From assembly GCF_000006985.1 (NCBI RefSeq), contig NC_002932.3, positions 581,501 to 645,500 on the forward strand: a stretch of DNA of 64,000 nucleotides, written 5' to 3'. The notes under the pieces were generated by a model. That model did not search any database, had not been told where the DNA came from, and saw only the letters and a list, made by a program, of their open reading frames with translations. The DNA is from Chlorobaculum tepidum TLS. Its GTDB lineage: Bacteria; Bacteroidota; Chlorobiia; Chlorobiales; Chlorobiaceae. The translations under genes and the position numbers were made by a program. Numbering within the stretch: the first letter of the stretch is position 1; each line of letters opens with the position of its first letter. Of the stretch, positions 31,352 to 41,382 are shown one piece after another.

Positions 31352-32956
31352 TCAGCTATTCAGGGCCTCGCTGGCTGGAGCCGTTGCGGCCGCTTTCGAC
31401 TGGTTGTAGAACAGGTAGTAGTTGATGCTGTCGTTGAGCGCCTGAAGACTCGCTTCGATGATGTTGGTCGAAACACCGACCGTTCCCCAGCTGTTCTGGC
31501 CGTCGCTGCTCTCGATGAGTACCCTCACCTTGGCGCTCGTACCGCTTTTTTCTTCGAGCACGCGCACTTTGTAGTCGATCAGTCTGATCATGCGAATATC
31601 CGGATAGAAGTGCAGCAGCGCCTTGCGGAGCGCCTTGTCGAGCGCGTTGACCGGGCCGTCGCCGTCCGCGACCGTCTGCTCGGTTTCATCGCCGACCATC
31701 ACCTTCATCACGGCCTGATCGACCGCCTTGATCTCCTGCCCGTTCTGGATGACCACCTTTGATTCGAGTACCTCGAAATAGGGCTTGAACTGGCCCAGCT
31801 CGCGGCGCAGAATCAGCTCGAAGGAGGCTTCAGCCCCGTCGAACTGGTAGCCCTGGTGTTCGAGCTTTTTGACGTGGTTGACCAGATTCTTGAACACTTC
31901 GCCCTTTTCTGGCAGCGAAATGCCGAGTTCTTGCGCCTTGTAGCGGATGTTGCTCTGCCCGGCCAGCTCCGAGACCAGCACGCGCTGGCGGTTGCCGACC
32001 AGCATCGGGTCGATGTGCTCGTAGAGCGAGCTCTCCTTCATCACCGCGCTGACGTGGATGCCGCCCTTGTGTGCGAAGGCCGATTTGCCCACGAACGGCG
32101 CCTTGGAGTCAGGCGGGAGGTTCAGGATTTCATAGACGAACTTCGACATCGAGGTCAGCGATTTCAAATCCTGCACATGGCTGAACTCCGCGCCAAGCTT
32201 GAGCATGAGGTTCGGGATGATGCTCACCAGATTGGCGTTGCCGCAGCGCTCGCCGATGCCGTTGATCGTGCCCTGCACCTGAGTTGCGCCTGCCCTGACT
32301 GCCTCGATGGAGTTGGCCACGGCAAGGTCGCTGTCGTTGTGCGCGTGGATGCCCACCGACACGCCGATGATCTCACGCACCCGCGTGACGATTGCCGCGA
32401 TCTCGTGCGGCAGCGTGCCGCCGTTGGTGTCGCACAGCACGACACGGCTTGCGCCGCCATCGACAGCCGCTGCGATCATCCGTTCGGCGAACCCTGCATT
32501 ATCCTTCCAGCCATCGAAAAAGTGCTCGGCATCGAAGAATACCTCGCGGCCTGATTCGACAAGGAATTTTACAGAACGATAAATCAGCTCGGCGTTTTCG
32601 TCATCCGAAATGCCCAGGCTTTTGACTGAGTGGGCTTTCCAGGTTTTTCCGAAAATGGTGAGCACTGGAGCTTCGCATCTGACAAGGCCGACGAGGTTTG
32701 GATCATTTTCGACATTGTCGAGCGAACGCGCCGTCGAACCGAACGCCGTCAGACGGGCGTGTTTCAGGTTCAGCTTCCGTGCTTTAAGGAAAAACTCTTC
32801 GTCCTTCGGATTGCTGCTCGGCCATCCGCCTTCGATAAAGTCCACACCGAACTCGTCGAGCCGCTCGGCGATCAAGAGCTTGTCCTGTACCGAAAGATTG
32901 ATGTGCTCACCCTGCGTACCGTCACGCAGGGTGGTGTCATACAGTTCTATTACCAT
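31352..32956 (-). CDS. cimA: (R)-citramalate synthase (LeuA-like)
   Basis: This 534-residue protein of the isopropylmalate synthase family has the catalytic DTTLRDGTQGE at residues 7-17, GIHAHNDSDLAVAN and the GTINGIGERCGNANL motif, with a C-terminal regulatory domain (about 400-520). The sequence near the barrel (EGGWPSSNPKDEEFF) and the length fit the citramalate synthase branch rather than LeuA. Citramalate synthase condenses pyruvate with acetyl-CoA to start isoleucine synthesis without threonine. It ends the ilv/leu operon and lies 8 bp after leuD. LeuC/LeuD/LeuB would process its product, supporting the assignment. Confidence 0.88.
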   Translation of the reverse strand: MVIELYDTTLRDGTQGEHINLSVQDKLLIAERLDEFGVDFIEGGWPSSNPKDEEFFLKARKLNLKHARLTAFGSTARSLDNVENDPNLVGLVRCEAPVLTIFGKTWKAHSVKSLGISDDENAELIYRSVKFLVESGREVFFDAEHFFDGWKDNAGFAERMIAAAVDGGASRVVLCDTNGGTLPHEIAAIVTRVREIIGVSVGIHAHNDSDLAVANSIEAVRAGATQVQGTINGIGERCGNANLVSIIPNLMLKLGAEFSHVQDLKSLTSMSKFVYEILNLPPDSKAPFVGKSAFAHKGGIHVSAVMKESSLYEHIDPMLVGNRQRVLVSELAGQSNIRYKAQELGISLPEKGEVFKNLVNHVKKLEHQGYQFDGAEASFELILRRELGQFKPYFEVLESKVVIQNGQEIKAVDQAVMKVMVGDETEQTVADGDGPVNALDKALRKALLHFYPDIRMIRLIDYKVRVLEEKSGTSAKVRVLIESSDGQNSWGTVGVSTNIIEASLQALNDSINYYLFYNQSKAAATAPASEALNS

Positions 32957-32964
32957 GCTTTTGC

Positions 32965-33537
32965 TTATGCCTCAGTCGAAGCCATGAGGTTGTTTTTCCT
33001 TGCGTATTCAAAGATGCCGCCCGCCTGCACAATATTGATCACGTCACCCAGCGGCCGCAGCTCGTAGGTGATGTTCTGCGTGAGGTTGGTCAGCGTGTTG
33101 TTCTCCATGTCGAGCGACAGCTCGTCGCCGGTCATGATCGACTTGTTGAGCGGCTGCGCCGTCTCAAAGGGAATAACAAAACCGCCGTCCACGCAGTTGC
33201 GGTAGAAAATCCTCGCGTAGGATTCGGCGATGATCGCTTTGGCTCCGGCGACCTTCAGCGCGAAGGGCGCGTGCTCTCTCGACGAGCCGCAACCGAAGTT
33301 GGGTCCGGCGATGATGATCGAGTATGGCGAGGTGAACTCACCCTCTTCGACGAACGGAATATTGCCTTCCGGAAGTCCCGCCTGGTCGATCGGAACGCCG
33401 GAGAGCGCGTATTTGCCGTACATCTTCACCTCTTCCGGATCGGAGAGGCTGTAGACCAGGTGCTCGGCGGGAATGATCTGGTCGGTGTCGATATTCTTGC
33501 CGAGAACGTAGGCTTTACCTTGTATGATGGTATCCAT
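32965..33537 (-). CDS. leuD: 3-isopropylmalate/citramalate isomerase small subunit
   Basis: The 190-residue swivelling-domain protein pairs with LeuC to isomerise isopropylmalate, and in this operon probably citramalate/citraconate too. It has the GKAYVLGKNIDTDQIIPAEHL opening and the active-site loop GPNFGCGSSREHAPFAL. The length lies between classical bacterial LeuD (about 200) and the shorter archaeal-type forms. It follows leuC by 35 bp and precedes cimA by 8 bp in the minus-strand branched-chain amino acid operon. Confidence 0.93.
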   Translation of the reverse strand: MDTIIQGKAYVLGKNIDTDQIIPAEHLVYSLSDPEEVKMYGKYALSGVPIDQAGLPEGNIPFVEEGEFTSPYSIIIAGPNFGCGSSREHAPFALKVAGAKAIIAESYARIFYRNCVDGGFVIPFETAQPLNKSIMTGDELSLDMENNTLTNLTQNITYELRPLGDVINIVQAGGIFEYARKNNLMASTEA

Positions 33538-33572
33538 GATGCTGTGTTTTCCTTGTCATTTGCTTCGTTCGA

Positions 33573-34868
33573 TCAGAGGAAATCTCTCGGATCGGTGAGT
33601 TTGCCCGTTATGGCAGAGGCTGCCGCAGTCAGCGGCGAGGCCAGATAGACGCTCGCGAACTTGCTGCCCATGCGGCCAGGGAAGTTGCGGTTGGTGGTCG
33701 AAACGACGACGTCGTTGTCCACCGAGCGCCCGACCGTGTCCGAAGGGCCGCCGAGACACGCCGCGCACGATGGCAGGGCGATGTTGCAGCCAGCTTCCTC
33801 GAAAATATGGCGCAGTGTCTGGCCATCGTACATCTCGGTTTCGAGCTGCGATGCCACGAGCACGGTTGCCGGGACGATGTTGGTTGTGACCGCCACCTTC
33901 TTGCCCTTGAGAATCTTCGCTGCGAGCTTGAAGTCGGTCAGCTTGCCGCCGGTACAGGAGCCGATGTACGATTTGGTGATCGGCGTTCCGGCCACGCTGT
34001 GCACGGTGGCGCGGTTGTCCGGGCTGTGCGGCTTGGCGACGATCGGCTCCATCTTTTCGACGTTGTAGCGGTACATGCTGTGGTACTGCGCGTCGGGATC
34101 GCTCGTGAAGATTTCGTACGGCTTGCTGGTGCGCGCCTTCACGAAGGCTTCGGTGACCGCATCGGCAGCGATGATACCGTTCATGCCGCCCGCCTCGATG
34201 GCCATGTTGCAGAGCGTCATGCGCTCGTCGATCGGCAGCGAATAGACCGCTTCGCCATCGAACTCCATGGCGCGGTAGGTCGCGCCGTCGGTGGTGATGT
34301 CGCCGAGGATCTGGAGGATCAGGTCTTTGGCCGTCAGGTACTCGGGCATCTGGCCTTCAAAGGTGAACTTCATCGAATCAGGCACCTTCTCCCAGAGCTT
34401 GCCGGTGCCGAGGATGAAGGCTGCGTCGGTGTTGCCGATGCCGGAGCCGAACATGCCGAATGCGCCCGAGGTGCAGGTGTGCGAGTCGGTGCCGAACAGC
34501 ACGGTGCCGGGGAGGTTAAAGCCCTCTTCGGCCAGCGCGACGTGGCAGACGCCGCGGTAGCGGTCGGTGCCTACATCATAGTAGTTCGGCAAGCCCTGCT
34601 CGGCGGCGAACTGGCGCAAGAGGTCGATATTGCGGTGCGCGTGCTCGTTGGCCGTGAAGATGTAGTGGTCGGGAAGCACCACCACTTTCGACGGATCCCA
34701 CACCTTGGCGTTCGGGCCGAACTCCTGCTTGAAGATATCGAAGGTCGGCGGGCCGCAGACGTCGTGCGTCAAGAGAACATCGACATTGAGCCATACGCTC
34801 TGGCCGGGATCGACGAATTTGCGGTTCGCAGCCCTGGCGAAAATTTTCTGGGTTATCGTTTGTGCCAT
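33573..34868 (-). CDS. leuC: 3-isopropylmalate/citramalate isomerase large subunit
   Basis: This 431-residue aconitase-family protein binds a [4Fe-4S] cluster. The cluster cysteines are likely the Cys of SYIGSCTGG and the pair in LPSCAACLGG. DSHTCTSGAFGMFGSGIGNTDAA is the substrate-site signature. The length matches the shorter archaeal/LeuC2 type rather than the about 466-residue enterobacterial form, consistent with dual isopropylmalate/citramalate use. The open frame extends to 34943, but ATG 34868 (MAQTITQKIF) is the family-like start. Confidence 0.93.
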   Translation of the reverse strand: MAQTITQKIFARAANRKFVDPGQSVWLNVDVLLTHDVCGPPTFDIFKQEFGPNAKVWDPSKVVVLPDHYIFTANEHAHRNIDLLRQFAAEQGLPNYYDVGTDRYRGVCHVALAEEGFNLPGTVLFGTDSHTCTSGAFGMFGSGIGNTDAAFILGTGKLWEKVPDSMKFTFEGQMPEYLTAKDLILQILGDITTDGATYRAMEFDGEAVYSLPIDERMTLCNMAIEAGGMNGIIAADAVTEAFVKARTSKPYEIFTSDPDAQYHSMYRYNVEKMEPIVAKPHSPDNRATVHSVAGTPITKSYIGSCTGGKLTDFKLAAKILKGKKVAVTTNIVPATVLVASQLETEMYDGQTLRHIFEEAGCNIALPSCAACLGGPSDTVGRSVDNDVVVSTTNRNFPGRMGSKFASVYLASPLTAAASAITGKLTDPRDFL

Positions 34869-35036
34869 GGTTTCAAAGATTCCGTTATCGGATATATAAT
34901 CTTGTCTGAATTTTTTCTTGTCCGGGCTAGCAGGCCCCGTCAAAAACTGAAAAGCCGGAGACCTGCAGAGCTCCGGCTTTTCTCGTTGCGGCTCACCGCC
35001 GCATGTGCTCTGTCGTTTTCTTTGCGTTGTTCGCCG

Positions 35037-36095
35037 TCAAATTCGGGCGACGATAGCCGCCGTCATTTCTGTTGTCGAAGAGATCGCCTCGCCCGCTGCG
35101 GCGATGTCGCCCGTGCGGAAGCCTGCAGCAAGCGCGCCTTCGATGGCCGCGTAAATGTCAGCCGCCACTTCGGGCCGGTTGAAGCTGTTCTCGAACATCA
35201 TGGCCACCGATGCAATGGTCGCGATCGGGTTGGCCTTGTTCTGGCCCGCGATGTCGGGAGCGCTGCCGTGAATCGGTTCGTAGAGCGCGTGCTCCGAGCC
35301 GATGCTGGCCGAGGGCAACATGCCGAGGCTGCCGGTGATCATGCCGGAGATGTCGCTCAGGATGTCGCCGAAGAGGTTGCTCGTCACGATCACCTCAAAC
35401 TGCTTCGGGTTGCGCACCACCTGCATTGCGGCGTTGTCAACGTACATATCGACCAGCTCGATTTCCGGGAAATCCTGGTGCACTTCATGCACGATGTTGC
35501 GCCAGAACTGTGAGACTTCAAGTACGTTGGCCTTGTCGATCGAGGTGACCTTGGCGTTGCCGCGTTTCTGCGCGTATTCGAACGCAAGCCGCGCGATGCG
35601 CTCTACCTCGTAACGCTCGTAAACCATTGTGTTCCAGCCGCGCGTTTCGTCGTAGCCTCTCGGCTGACCGAAGTAGATGCCGCCGGTCAGTTCACGGAAC
35701 ACCATAAAGTCAGTGCCCTGCACCACTTCAGTTTTCAGCGTCGATGATGCCACGAGAGCATCGTACACCCTCGCCGGACGCAAGTTTGCAAACAGGCCGA
35801 GCTCCTTGCGGATTTTCAGCAGGGCCGCTTCAGGCTTTTTGTCGTGCGGCAGGTTCTCCCATTTGTAGCCGCCGACGGCGCCAAGCAGCACCGCGTCGCA
35901 GTTCTTGCATGCCTCGAGCGTCTCGTCGGTCAGCATGGAGCCGTGCACGTCATACGACGCGCCGCCGAACAGGTGCTCCTCGACCGAAACTTCAAAGCCG
36001 TGCTTTTTCGCGACGGCGTTCAGCACGTCGAGCGCACCGGCTACCACTTCGGGGCCGATGCCGTCGCCGGGGATAGAGACAATTTTATACATCAT
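35037..36095 (-). CDS. leuB: 3-isopropylmalate dehydrogenase
   Basis: This 352-residue decarboxylating dehydrogenase has the NAD-site and substrate motifs SIPGDGIGPEV near the N-terminus, LRKELGLFANLRPAR, VFRELTGGIYFG, DKANVLEVSQFW and the C-terminal EPIHGSAPDIAGQNKANP. It converts 3-isopropylmalate to 2-ketoisocaproate precursor and can act on the homologous intermediate of the citramalate route. It sits between ilvC (8 bp upstream) and leuC in the operon, with about 170 bp to leuC, the largest internal gap. Confidence 0.95.
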   Translation of the reverse strand: MMYKIVSIPGDGIGPEVVAGALDVLNAVAKKHGFEVSVEEHLFGGASYDVHGSMLTDETLEACKNCDAVLLGAVGGYKWENLPHDKKPEAALLKIRKELGLFANLRPARVYDALVASSTLKTEVVQGTDFMVFRELTGGIYFGQPRGYDETRGWNTMVYERYEVERIARLAFEYAQKRGNAKVTSIDKANVLEVSQFWRNIVHEVHQDFPEIELVDMYVDNAAMQVVRNPKQFEVIVTSNLFGDILSDISGMITGSLGMLPSASIGSEHALYEPIHGSAPDIAGQNKANPIATIASVAMMFENSFNRPEVAADIYAAIEGALAAGFRTGDIAAAGEAISSTTEMTAAIVARI

Positions 36096-36103
36096 CCTCC
36101 CGC

Positions 36104-37102
36104 TTATTTCTTTTTCAGCCAGCTCATCATGCCGCGCAGCTTCGCGCCGACGACTTCGATGGGGTGGTTGCGGTTGCTCTCACGCAACTCGTTCATCTTC
36201 TTGTAACCGGAGTTGCATTCGTCGATGAACTCTTTTGCGAAGCGACCGTCCTGAATCTCTTCGAGAATCTTCTTCATCTCGGCTTTCGCGGCGGAAGTGA
36301 CGACGCGCGGGCCGCGGGTCATGCCGCCGTACTCGGCGGTGTCGCTGACCGAGTAGTTCATGCGCGACAGGCCGCCTTCGTAGTAAAGGTCAACGATGAG
36401 CTTCAGCTCGTGCATGCACTCGAAGTAGGCCAGCTCGGCAGGATAGCCCGCCTCGGTGAGGGTCTCGAATCCGGCCTTGATGAGTTCAGCCGAACCGCCG
36501 CACAAGACGGCCTGTTCACCGAAGAGGTCGGTTTCAGTTTCATCCTTGAAGCTGGTCTCGATCACGCCAGCCTTGGTGCCGCCGATGCCTTTTGCCCATG
36601 CGAGCGCAATTGCCTTGGCGTCGCCGGTAGCGTCCTGGTGCACCGCGATGAGGCAGGGCACGCCGTTGCCTTCGGTGTAGGTGCGGCGAACGAGGTGGCC
36701 GGGGCTTTTGGGCGCGATCATGATGACGTTCACGTCAGCCGGCGGCACGATCTGCTTGTAGTGAATATTGAAGCCGTGGCCGAAAGCGAGCGTCGCGCCC
36801 GATTTCAGGTTCGGCGCGATTTCGTTGTCGTAAACGCTTTTCTGGGTCTGATCCGGCAGGAGAATCATGACGATATCGGCCCATTTGACCGCTTCGGCCA
36901 CAGTGTCAACCTTCAGGCCCGCTTCGCGTGCCTTGGCGCAGGAGGCGCTGTCGGTCTTGAGGCCGACGCAGACGTTCATGCCGCTGTCCTTCAGGTTCAG
37001 CGCATGAGCGTGGCCCTGGCTGCCGTAGCCGAGAATGGCGATATTCTTGTTCTGCAGTACCGCAAGATCGGCATCCTGCTCGTAATAGATATTCATTGAC
37101 AT
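36104..37102 (-). CDS. ilvC: Ketol-acid reductoisomerase (class I)
   Basis: This 332-residue enzyme isomerises and reduces acetolactate or acetohydroxybutyrate with NADPH and magnesium. The Rossmann motif [17 protein letters not shown] is near residues 26-42, [12 protein letters not shown] and the acidic metal-binding helix follow ([19 protein letters not shown]), and the [19 protein letters not shown] segment is typical. The length is that of class I enzymes. It lies between ilvN and leuB in the operon. Confidence 0.96.
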   Translation of the reverse strand: MSMNIYYEQDADLAVLQNKNIAILGYGSQGHAHALNLKDSGMNVCVGLKTDSASCAKAREAGLKVDTVAEAVKWADIVMILLPDQTQKSVYDNEIAPNLKSGATLAFGHGFNIHYKQIVPPADVNVIMIAPKSPGHLVRRTYTEGNGVPCLIAVHQDATGDAKAIALAWAKGIGGTKAGVIETSFKDETETDLFGEQAVLCGGSAELIKAGFETLTEAGYPAELAYFECMHELKLIVDLYYEGGLSRMNYSVSDTAEYGGMTRGPRVVTSAAKAEMKKILEEIQDGRFAKEFIDECNSGYKKMNELRESNRNHPIEVVGAKLRGMMSWLKKK

Positions 37103-37139
37103 ATTCGTGTTGACTGGTTTTGGACGTACATAAAAAACT

Positions 37140-37619
37140 TCAGCTCTCGCCGCGATGGATGGCTACCGCGCCGGAACGGGCGAGTTCACGGATGCCGAAA
37201 GGCCTGAAAAGGTCGATGGCCGTGTTGATTTTGTCGGGTGAACCAACGAACTCAATAGTAATGGATTTTTGCTTTATATCCACGACTTTTCCCTTAAAAA
37301 CATTGGCCAGCTCGAAAATCTCGTGTTGCGTGGATTTGCTGAGTTTCAGGCTCAGAAGCAGCAGTTCGCGCTCCACGTGCGGCTGATGGGTGAGGTCGGT
37401 CACCTTGATCGTATCAATCAGACGGTTCAGTTGCTTGAGCACCTGGCTGATGATGCGGTCTTCGCCCCGCGTCACGATGGTCATGCGCGAAATTTCCGGG
37501 TCTTCGGTTTCGCCGATGGAGATGCTTTCGAGATTGAAGCCGCGAGCGCTGAACATGGCGGCAACCCGGTTCAGCGTGCCGAACTTGTTCTCGACCAGAA
37601 CGGATATAAGATGTTTCAT
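37140..37619 (-). CDS. ilvN: Acetolactate synthase small (regulatory) subunit
   Basis: The 159-residue protein begins with an ACT domain ([36 protein letters not shown]) and ends with the small-subunit C-terminal domain ([17 protein letters not shown]). It activates the catalytic subunit IlvB and mediates valine feedback inhibition. It follows ilvB by 9 bp. The name ilvH is equally used. Confidence 0.95.
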   Translation of the reverse strand: MKHLISVLVENKFGTLNRVAAMFSARGFNLESISIGETEDPEISRMTIVTRGEDRIISQVLKQLNRLIDTIKVTDLTHQPHVERELLLLSLKLSKSTQHEIFELANVFKGKVVDIKQKSITIEFVGSPDKINTAIDLFRPFGIRELARSGAVAIHRGES

Positions 37620-37628
37620 AGAAGTAGC

Positions 37629-39350
37629 TTAAACCATTGTTTTCGGATTCAGCCGGGCCAACAGCATGTCTGAAATCGAGCCGCCGGCGGGTACCATTGG
37701 AAAAACCATATCCTTGCGGATAACCCTGAAATCAACCAGCACTGGCCCGTCGTTGTACGCGAGCGCTTCGGTGATGGCGGCGCGCGCTGCTTCCGGATTG
37801 CTGGCGCTCATCGCCTTGCAGCCAAAGGCTTCGGCAACCTTGACGAAATCGGGGTTGCTCGACGCCAGGTCGGTGAAGGTGTACTTCTCCTGATGGAACA
37901 GCTCCTGCCACTGGCGCACCATGCCGAGGTAGCTGTTGTTGATCAGGAAAATCTTGATCGGCAGTTTGTTGTAAACCGCCGTGACCATCTCCTGGATGTT
38001 CATCATCAGACCGCCGTCGCCACTGAAGAGCAACACTGGCCGGTCGGTGACGCCGAAGGCCGCGCCGATGGCCGACGGCAGGCCGAAGCCCATGGTGCCG
38101 AGTCCGCCACTCGTGATGATCGAGCGCGGTTCGGTGAACTTGTAGTACTGCGACGTCCACATCTGGTGCTGGCCGACGTCGGTAACAACCACCGCGTGAC
38201 CTTTGGTCTGCCTGGAGACCTCGTCGATGACGAACTCGGTTTTGAGCGAATCCGGCTCGATCTCGTAGTCGAGCGGACACTGCTTGCGCCACTTCTCGAT
38301 TTCGGCGAGCCACGCGCTGCGATCCTCCCTCGATTTCGGCATCGCTTCGATGAGCGAGGCGAGGAAGTCCTTCGAGTCGCCGACCACCGGCAGATCGACC
38401 TTGATGTTCTTGTCCACGTTGGTCGGGTCGATGTCGTTGTGGATTTTGTACGCATGGGTGGCGAAGGTGTCAACCTTGCCGGTGACGCGGTCGTCGAAGC
38501 GCGCACCGACGGCGATCAACAGGTCACAGTTGCTCACCGCCTGGTTGGCCCAGTAGGTGCCGTGCATGCCGAGCATTCCCATGGAGAGCGGATGGTCGCC
38601 GGGGAACGCGCCGAGTCCTTGCAGGGTCATGGTGACCGGAATCTGCTGGTCGATGGCCAGCTTGCGCAGCTCCGCCGATGCCTCCGCGCTGATGACGCCG
38701 CCGCCGACGTAGAAGAGCGGACGCTTGGCTTTGGCGATCATTTTCGCCGCTTTGCTGACCTGGTTGGCGTGGCACTTGATCGTCGGCTTGAAGCCTCGAA
38801 TGTCAACGTTCTCCGGCCACTCGAAGGTGCATTCGGCGTTCAGCACATCTTTGGGCATATCGACCAGCACCGGGCCTGGCCGTCCGTTGGTGGCCAGGTA
38901 AAATGCCTTGCGGATGGTCGTAGCCAGCTCGCGCACATCCTTGACGAGGAAGTTGTGCTTGGTGATCGGCCGCGTGATGCCGACGATGTCCGCTTCCTGA
39001 AAGGCGTCGTTGCCGATCAGCGAACTCGGCACCTGGCCGGTGAAGACCACTAGCGGCGTGGAGTCCATGTAGGCGTTGGTGATGCCGGTGACGGTGTTGG
39101 TCGCGCCGGGGCCGGAGGTGACCAGCACCACGCCGGGCCTGCCGGTGGCGCGGGCGTAGCCCTCGGCCATGTGGGTCGCACCCTGTTCGTGGCGCGCCAG
39201 AATGTGCTCAATATCCTCGACATCGTGCAGGGTTTCATAGACTTTCAGCAATGCCCCGCCGGGGTAGCCGAAGATGTATTCGACGTTTTCACGCCTTAGA
39301 CACTCGAAAAATATTTCGGATCCGATCAGTTTCTCTCCGTTGTTATGCAT
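37629..39350 (-). CDS. ilvB: Acetolactate synthase large subunit
   Basis: This 573-residue ThDP enzyme forms acetolactate from two pyruvates or acetohydroxybutyrate from pyruvate and 2-ketobutyrate. The N-terminal domain has the catalytic Glu stretch LARHEQGATHMAEGYARATG. The C-terminal domain has the ThDP/magnesium motif SGDGGLMMNIQEM...INNSYLGMVRQWQ. FAD-binding regions lie in the middle third. It lies between ilvD (72 bp upstream) and ilvN. Confidence 0.96.
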   Translation of the reverse strand: MHNNGEKLIGSEIFFECLRRENVEYIFGYPGGALLKVYETLHDVEDIEHILARHEQGATHMAEGYARATGRPGVVLVTSGPGATNTVTGITNAYMDSTPLVVFTGQVPSSLIGNDAFQEADIVGITRPITKHNFLVKDVRELATTIRKAFYLATNGRPGPVLVDMPKDVLNAECTFEWPENVDIRGFKPTIKCHANQVSKAAKMIAKAKRPLFYVGGGVISAEASAELRKLAIDQQIPVTMTLQGLGAFPGDHPLSMGMLGMHGTYWANQAVSNCDLLIAVGARFDDRVTGKVDTFATHAYKIHNDIDPTNVDKNIKVDLPVVGDSKDFLASLIEAMPKSREDRSAWLAEIEKWRKQCPLDYEIEPDSLKTEFVIDEVSRQTKGHAVVVTDVGQHQMWTSQYYKFTEPRSIITSGGLGTMGFGLPSAIGAAFGVTDRPVLLFSGDGGLMMNIQEMVTAVYNKLPIKIFLINNSYLGMVRQWQELFHQEKYTFTDLASSNPDFVKVAEAFGCKAMSASNPEAARAAITEALAYNDGPVLVDFRVIRKDMVFPMVPAGGSISDMLLARLNPKTMV

Positions 39351-39422
39351 GGTTCAATCCTGTTGATCGATGGAAAGGCGAGTCATCCGGAAGCGCAATG
39401 GCCAGCCCCATATTCATATTAG

Positions 39423-41105
39423 TTAAAAATCGTTTTTCAGAACCGCACCGGTATTGGCCGAGGTGACCATTCGTGCGTATCGTGCCAGATACCCTTTTTT
39501 GATTTTCGGCTCGAACTTTGGCAACGCCTCGATGCGCTGGCGGATGGTCTCGTCATCGAGTGCTACCGTCATCGAACGAGCCGGTATGTCGATGGTGATC
39601 ATGTCGCCGGTTTGTACCGCCGCGATCGGGCCGCGGTCGGCGGCTTCGGGCGAGACGTGACCTACACAGGCGCCACGCGATCCGCCGGAGAAGCGCCCGT
39701 CGGTGATGAGCGCGACTGAATCGCCGAGGCCGCGGCCTATGATGGCGCTGGTTGGCGAGAGCATCTCCGGCATCCCGGGGCCGCCGCGCGGGCCTTCGTA
39801 GCGGATCACCACCACATCGCCCGACTTGACGTCGCCATTCATAATGCCCGCAATGGCGTCGTCCTGGCAGTCATAGACCTTCGCCGGGCCGGTGTGCTTC
39901 ATCATCGCCGGGCTGACCGCGCCGGTTTTGACAACTGCGCCGTTCGGCGCAAGGTTCCCGTAGAGCACTGCCAGACCGCCGGTGGTCGAATACGGCTCCT
40001 CGACGGAGCGAATCACCGTGCGGTCGAGCACCTCGGCGCTGGCGATATTCTCGCCGAGCGTCTTGCCGGTGACGGTCGGGGCGGAGAGGTCGAGCAGCCC
40101 CTCAACCTTCGACAGCTCCTTCAGAATGGCCGAAATGCCGCCCGCGCGATCAACATCCTCGATGTGTACCTCGGTGGTTGCCGGGCTCACCTTGCAGATA
40201 TAGGGCGTTTTGGCTGACAGGTCGTTCAGCTCCGAGAAGTCGAAGTCGAGTTCAGCTTCGCTTGCGATGGCCAGCGTGTGCAGAATCGTGTTGGTGCTGC
40301 CGCCCATCGCCAGGTCGAGCGCGAAGGCGTTGAGCATCGACGTACGGGTCAGAATCTGGCGCGGGCGAACCTCCTTCTTCACCAGATCGATGATGCGTCC
40401 GGCAGCGGCTTTGACCAGCTCGTTGCGTCGCGGATCGGCGGCAAGGATCGTGCCGTTGCCGGGCAGCGCGAAACCGAGCGCTTCGCAGAGGCAGTTCATC
40501 GAGTTGGCCGTGAACATGCCGGAGCAGGAGCCGCATCCTGGGCAGCCGCACTCCTCGACGGTCTGGAGTTCATCCTCCGTGATTTCGCCGGTGCTGCACT
40601 TGCCGACCGCCTCGAAAACCGAGATAAGATCGACCGTTTTGCCCGATGGGGTGTGCCCGGCCTTCATCGGCCCGCCTGAGACGAAGACAACCGGCACGTT
40701 CGTCCTGAGCGCGCCCATCATCATGCCGGGGGTGATTTTGTCGCAGTTTGGGATGCAGACCAGGCCGTCGAGCCGGTGCGCTTCGACGACGGTCTCGACC
40801 GAGTCGGCGATCAGCTCGCGGCTGGCCAGCGAGTAGCGCATGCCGACGTGGCCCATCGCAATGCCGTCGCAGACGCCGATGGTGTTGAACTCGAACGGCA
40901 CGCCGCCAGCCTCGCGCACGGCTTCCTTGGCGATGCGGCCCAGCTCCTGCAAATGCGCGTGGCCCGGAATCAGCTCGTTGAAGGAGTTGCAGATGCCGAT
41001 GAACGGTTTCGAGAAATCATCTCGTGTCGAAACGCATCCGGTTGCCTTGAGGAGACTGCGGTGCGGAGCCTTTTCAAATCCTTTTTTTATGGTATCTGAT
41101 CTCAT
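39423..41105 (-). CDS. ilvD: Dihydroxy-acid dehydratase
   Basis: This 560-residue Fe-S dehydratase forms the 2-keto acids of valine and isoleucine. It contains [12 protein letters not shown], the cysteine-bearing [18 protein letters not shown], and the [20 protein letters not shown] cluster-site motif, plus the C-terminal [19 protein letters not shown]. It is the first structural gene of the eight-gene minus-strand operon. Its ATG lies about 34 bp after the U-rich hairpin of the putative attenuator, so its transcription would be controlled by the leader peptide. Confidence 0.96.
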   Translation of the reverse strand: MRSDTIKKGFEKAPHRSLLKATGCVSTRDDFSKPFIGICNSFNELIPGHAHLQELGRIAKEAVREAGGVPFEFNTIGVCDGIAMGHVGMRYSLASRELIADSVETVVEAHRLDGLVCIPNCDKITPGMMMGALRTNVPVVFVSGGPMKAGHTPSGKTVDLISVFEAVGKCSTGEITEDELQTVEECGCPGCGSCSGMFTANSMNCLCEALGFALPGNGTILAADPRRNELVKAAAGRIIDLVKKEVRPRQILTRTSMLNAFALDLAMGGSTNTILHTLAIASEAELDFDFSELNDLSAKTPYICKVSPATTEVHIEDVDRAGGISAILKELSKVEGLLDLSAPTVTGKTLGENIASAEVLDRTVIRSVEEPYSTTGGLAVLYGNLAPNGAVVKTGAVSPAMMKHTGPAKVYDCQDDAIAGIMNGDVKSGDVVVIRYEGPRGGPGMPEMLSPTSAIIGRGLGDSVALITDGRFSGGSRGACVGHVSPEAADRGPIAAVQTGDMITIDIPARSMTVALDDETIRQRIEALPKFEPKIKKGYLARYARMVTSANTGAVLKNDF

Positions 41106-41139
41106 GGGTCAAGTCGATGGTTAGTAATTGAAAAACAAA

Positions 41140-41175
41140 GAAAAACAAAAGTCCGGGCCTGCCTGTCCCGAAGCC
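41140..41175 (-). terminator. Attenuator terminator hairpin upstream of ilvD
   Basis: On the minus strand, TTCGGG pairs with CCCGGA (one wobble) around a nine-base loop ACAGGCAGG, followed immediately by CTTTTGTTTTTC. It lies between the leader peptide stop and the ilvD start, the position expected for the attenuating terminator. Confidence 0.65.
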
Positions 41176-41224
41176 TTGAAGTCTGATGTATTGTCGCGGA
41201 AAATACGATGGACCTGGAAACGGG

Positions 41225-41239
41225 CTGACGGCGGGTCAG
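41225..41239 (-). promoter_or_regulatory. Pause-type hairpin over the leader stop codon
   Basis: On the minus strand CTGAC-CCGCC-GTCAG forms a perfect 5-bp stem that overlaps the stop codon of the putative leader peptide (41236-41238). In known attenuators an early hairpin covering the end of the leader frame pauses polymerase and is opened by the ribosome. Confidence 0.5.
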
Positions 41240-41382
41240 GCTACGATAATTCGTACGTGTACAAGCGGTACCGATACGGTAAGGGTAATACCGGAGAGGA
41301 GGGGGGTGTGGTGTGCCGTGAAGCTTCTTGCCGCAGGTGTTTCAGGTCGTGAGGCCTCCCTGTGCCCTGAGGCTGCGATCAT
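41236..41382 (-). CDS. Putative branched-chain amino acid operon leader peptide
   Basis: A short minus-strand frame upstream of ilvD ends with ITLTVSVPLVHVRIIVA and then TGA. Twelve of these 17 residues are Ile, Val, Leu or Thr, with five Val codons (all GTA). This density is typical of ilv operon leader peptides, in which ribosome stalling controls attenuation. The start is uncertain: ATG 41382 gives 48 residues, while ATG 41409 or a still earlier codon would lengthen it, and no strong ribosome binding site stands out. The stop overlaps a pause-type hairpin, and a U-rich terminator lies about 60 bp further on. The arrangement, not the peptide length, is the evidence. Confidence 0.55.
   Translation of the reverse strand: MIAASGHREASRPETPAARSFTAHHTPLLSGITLTVSVPLVHVRIIVA

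Noticed and set aside
33807-35513. 568-codon open frame antisense to leuC and leuB
   Set aside because: It spans two convincing genes and their gap. Composition is typical of antisense frames in this genome.
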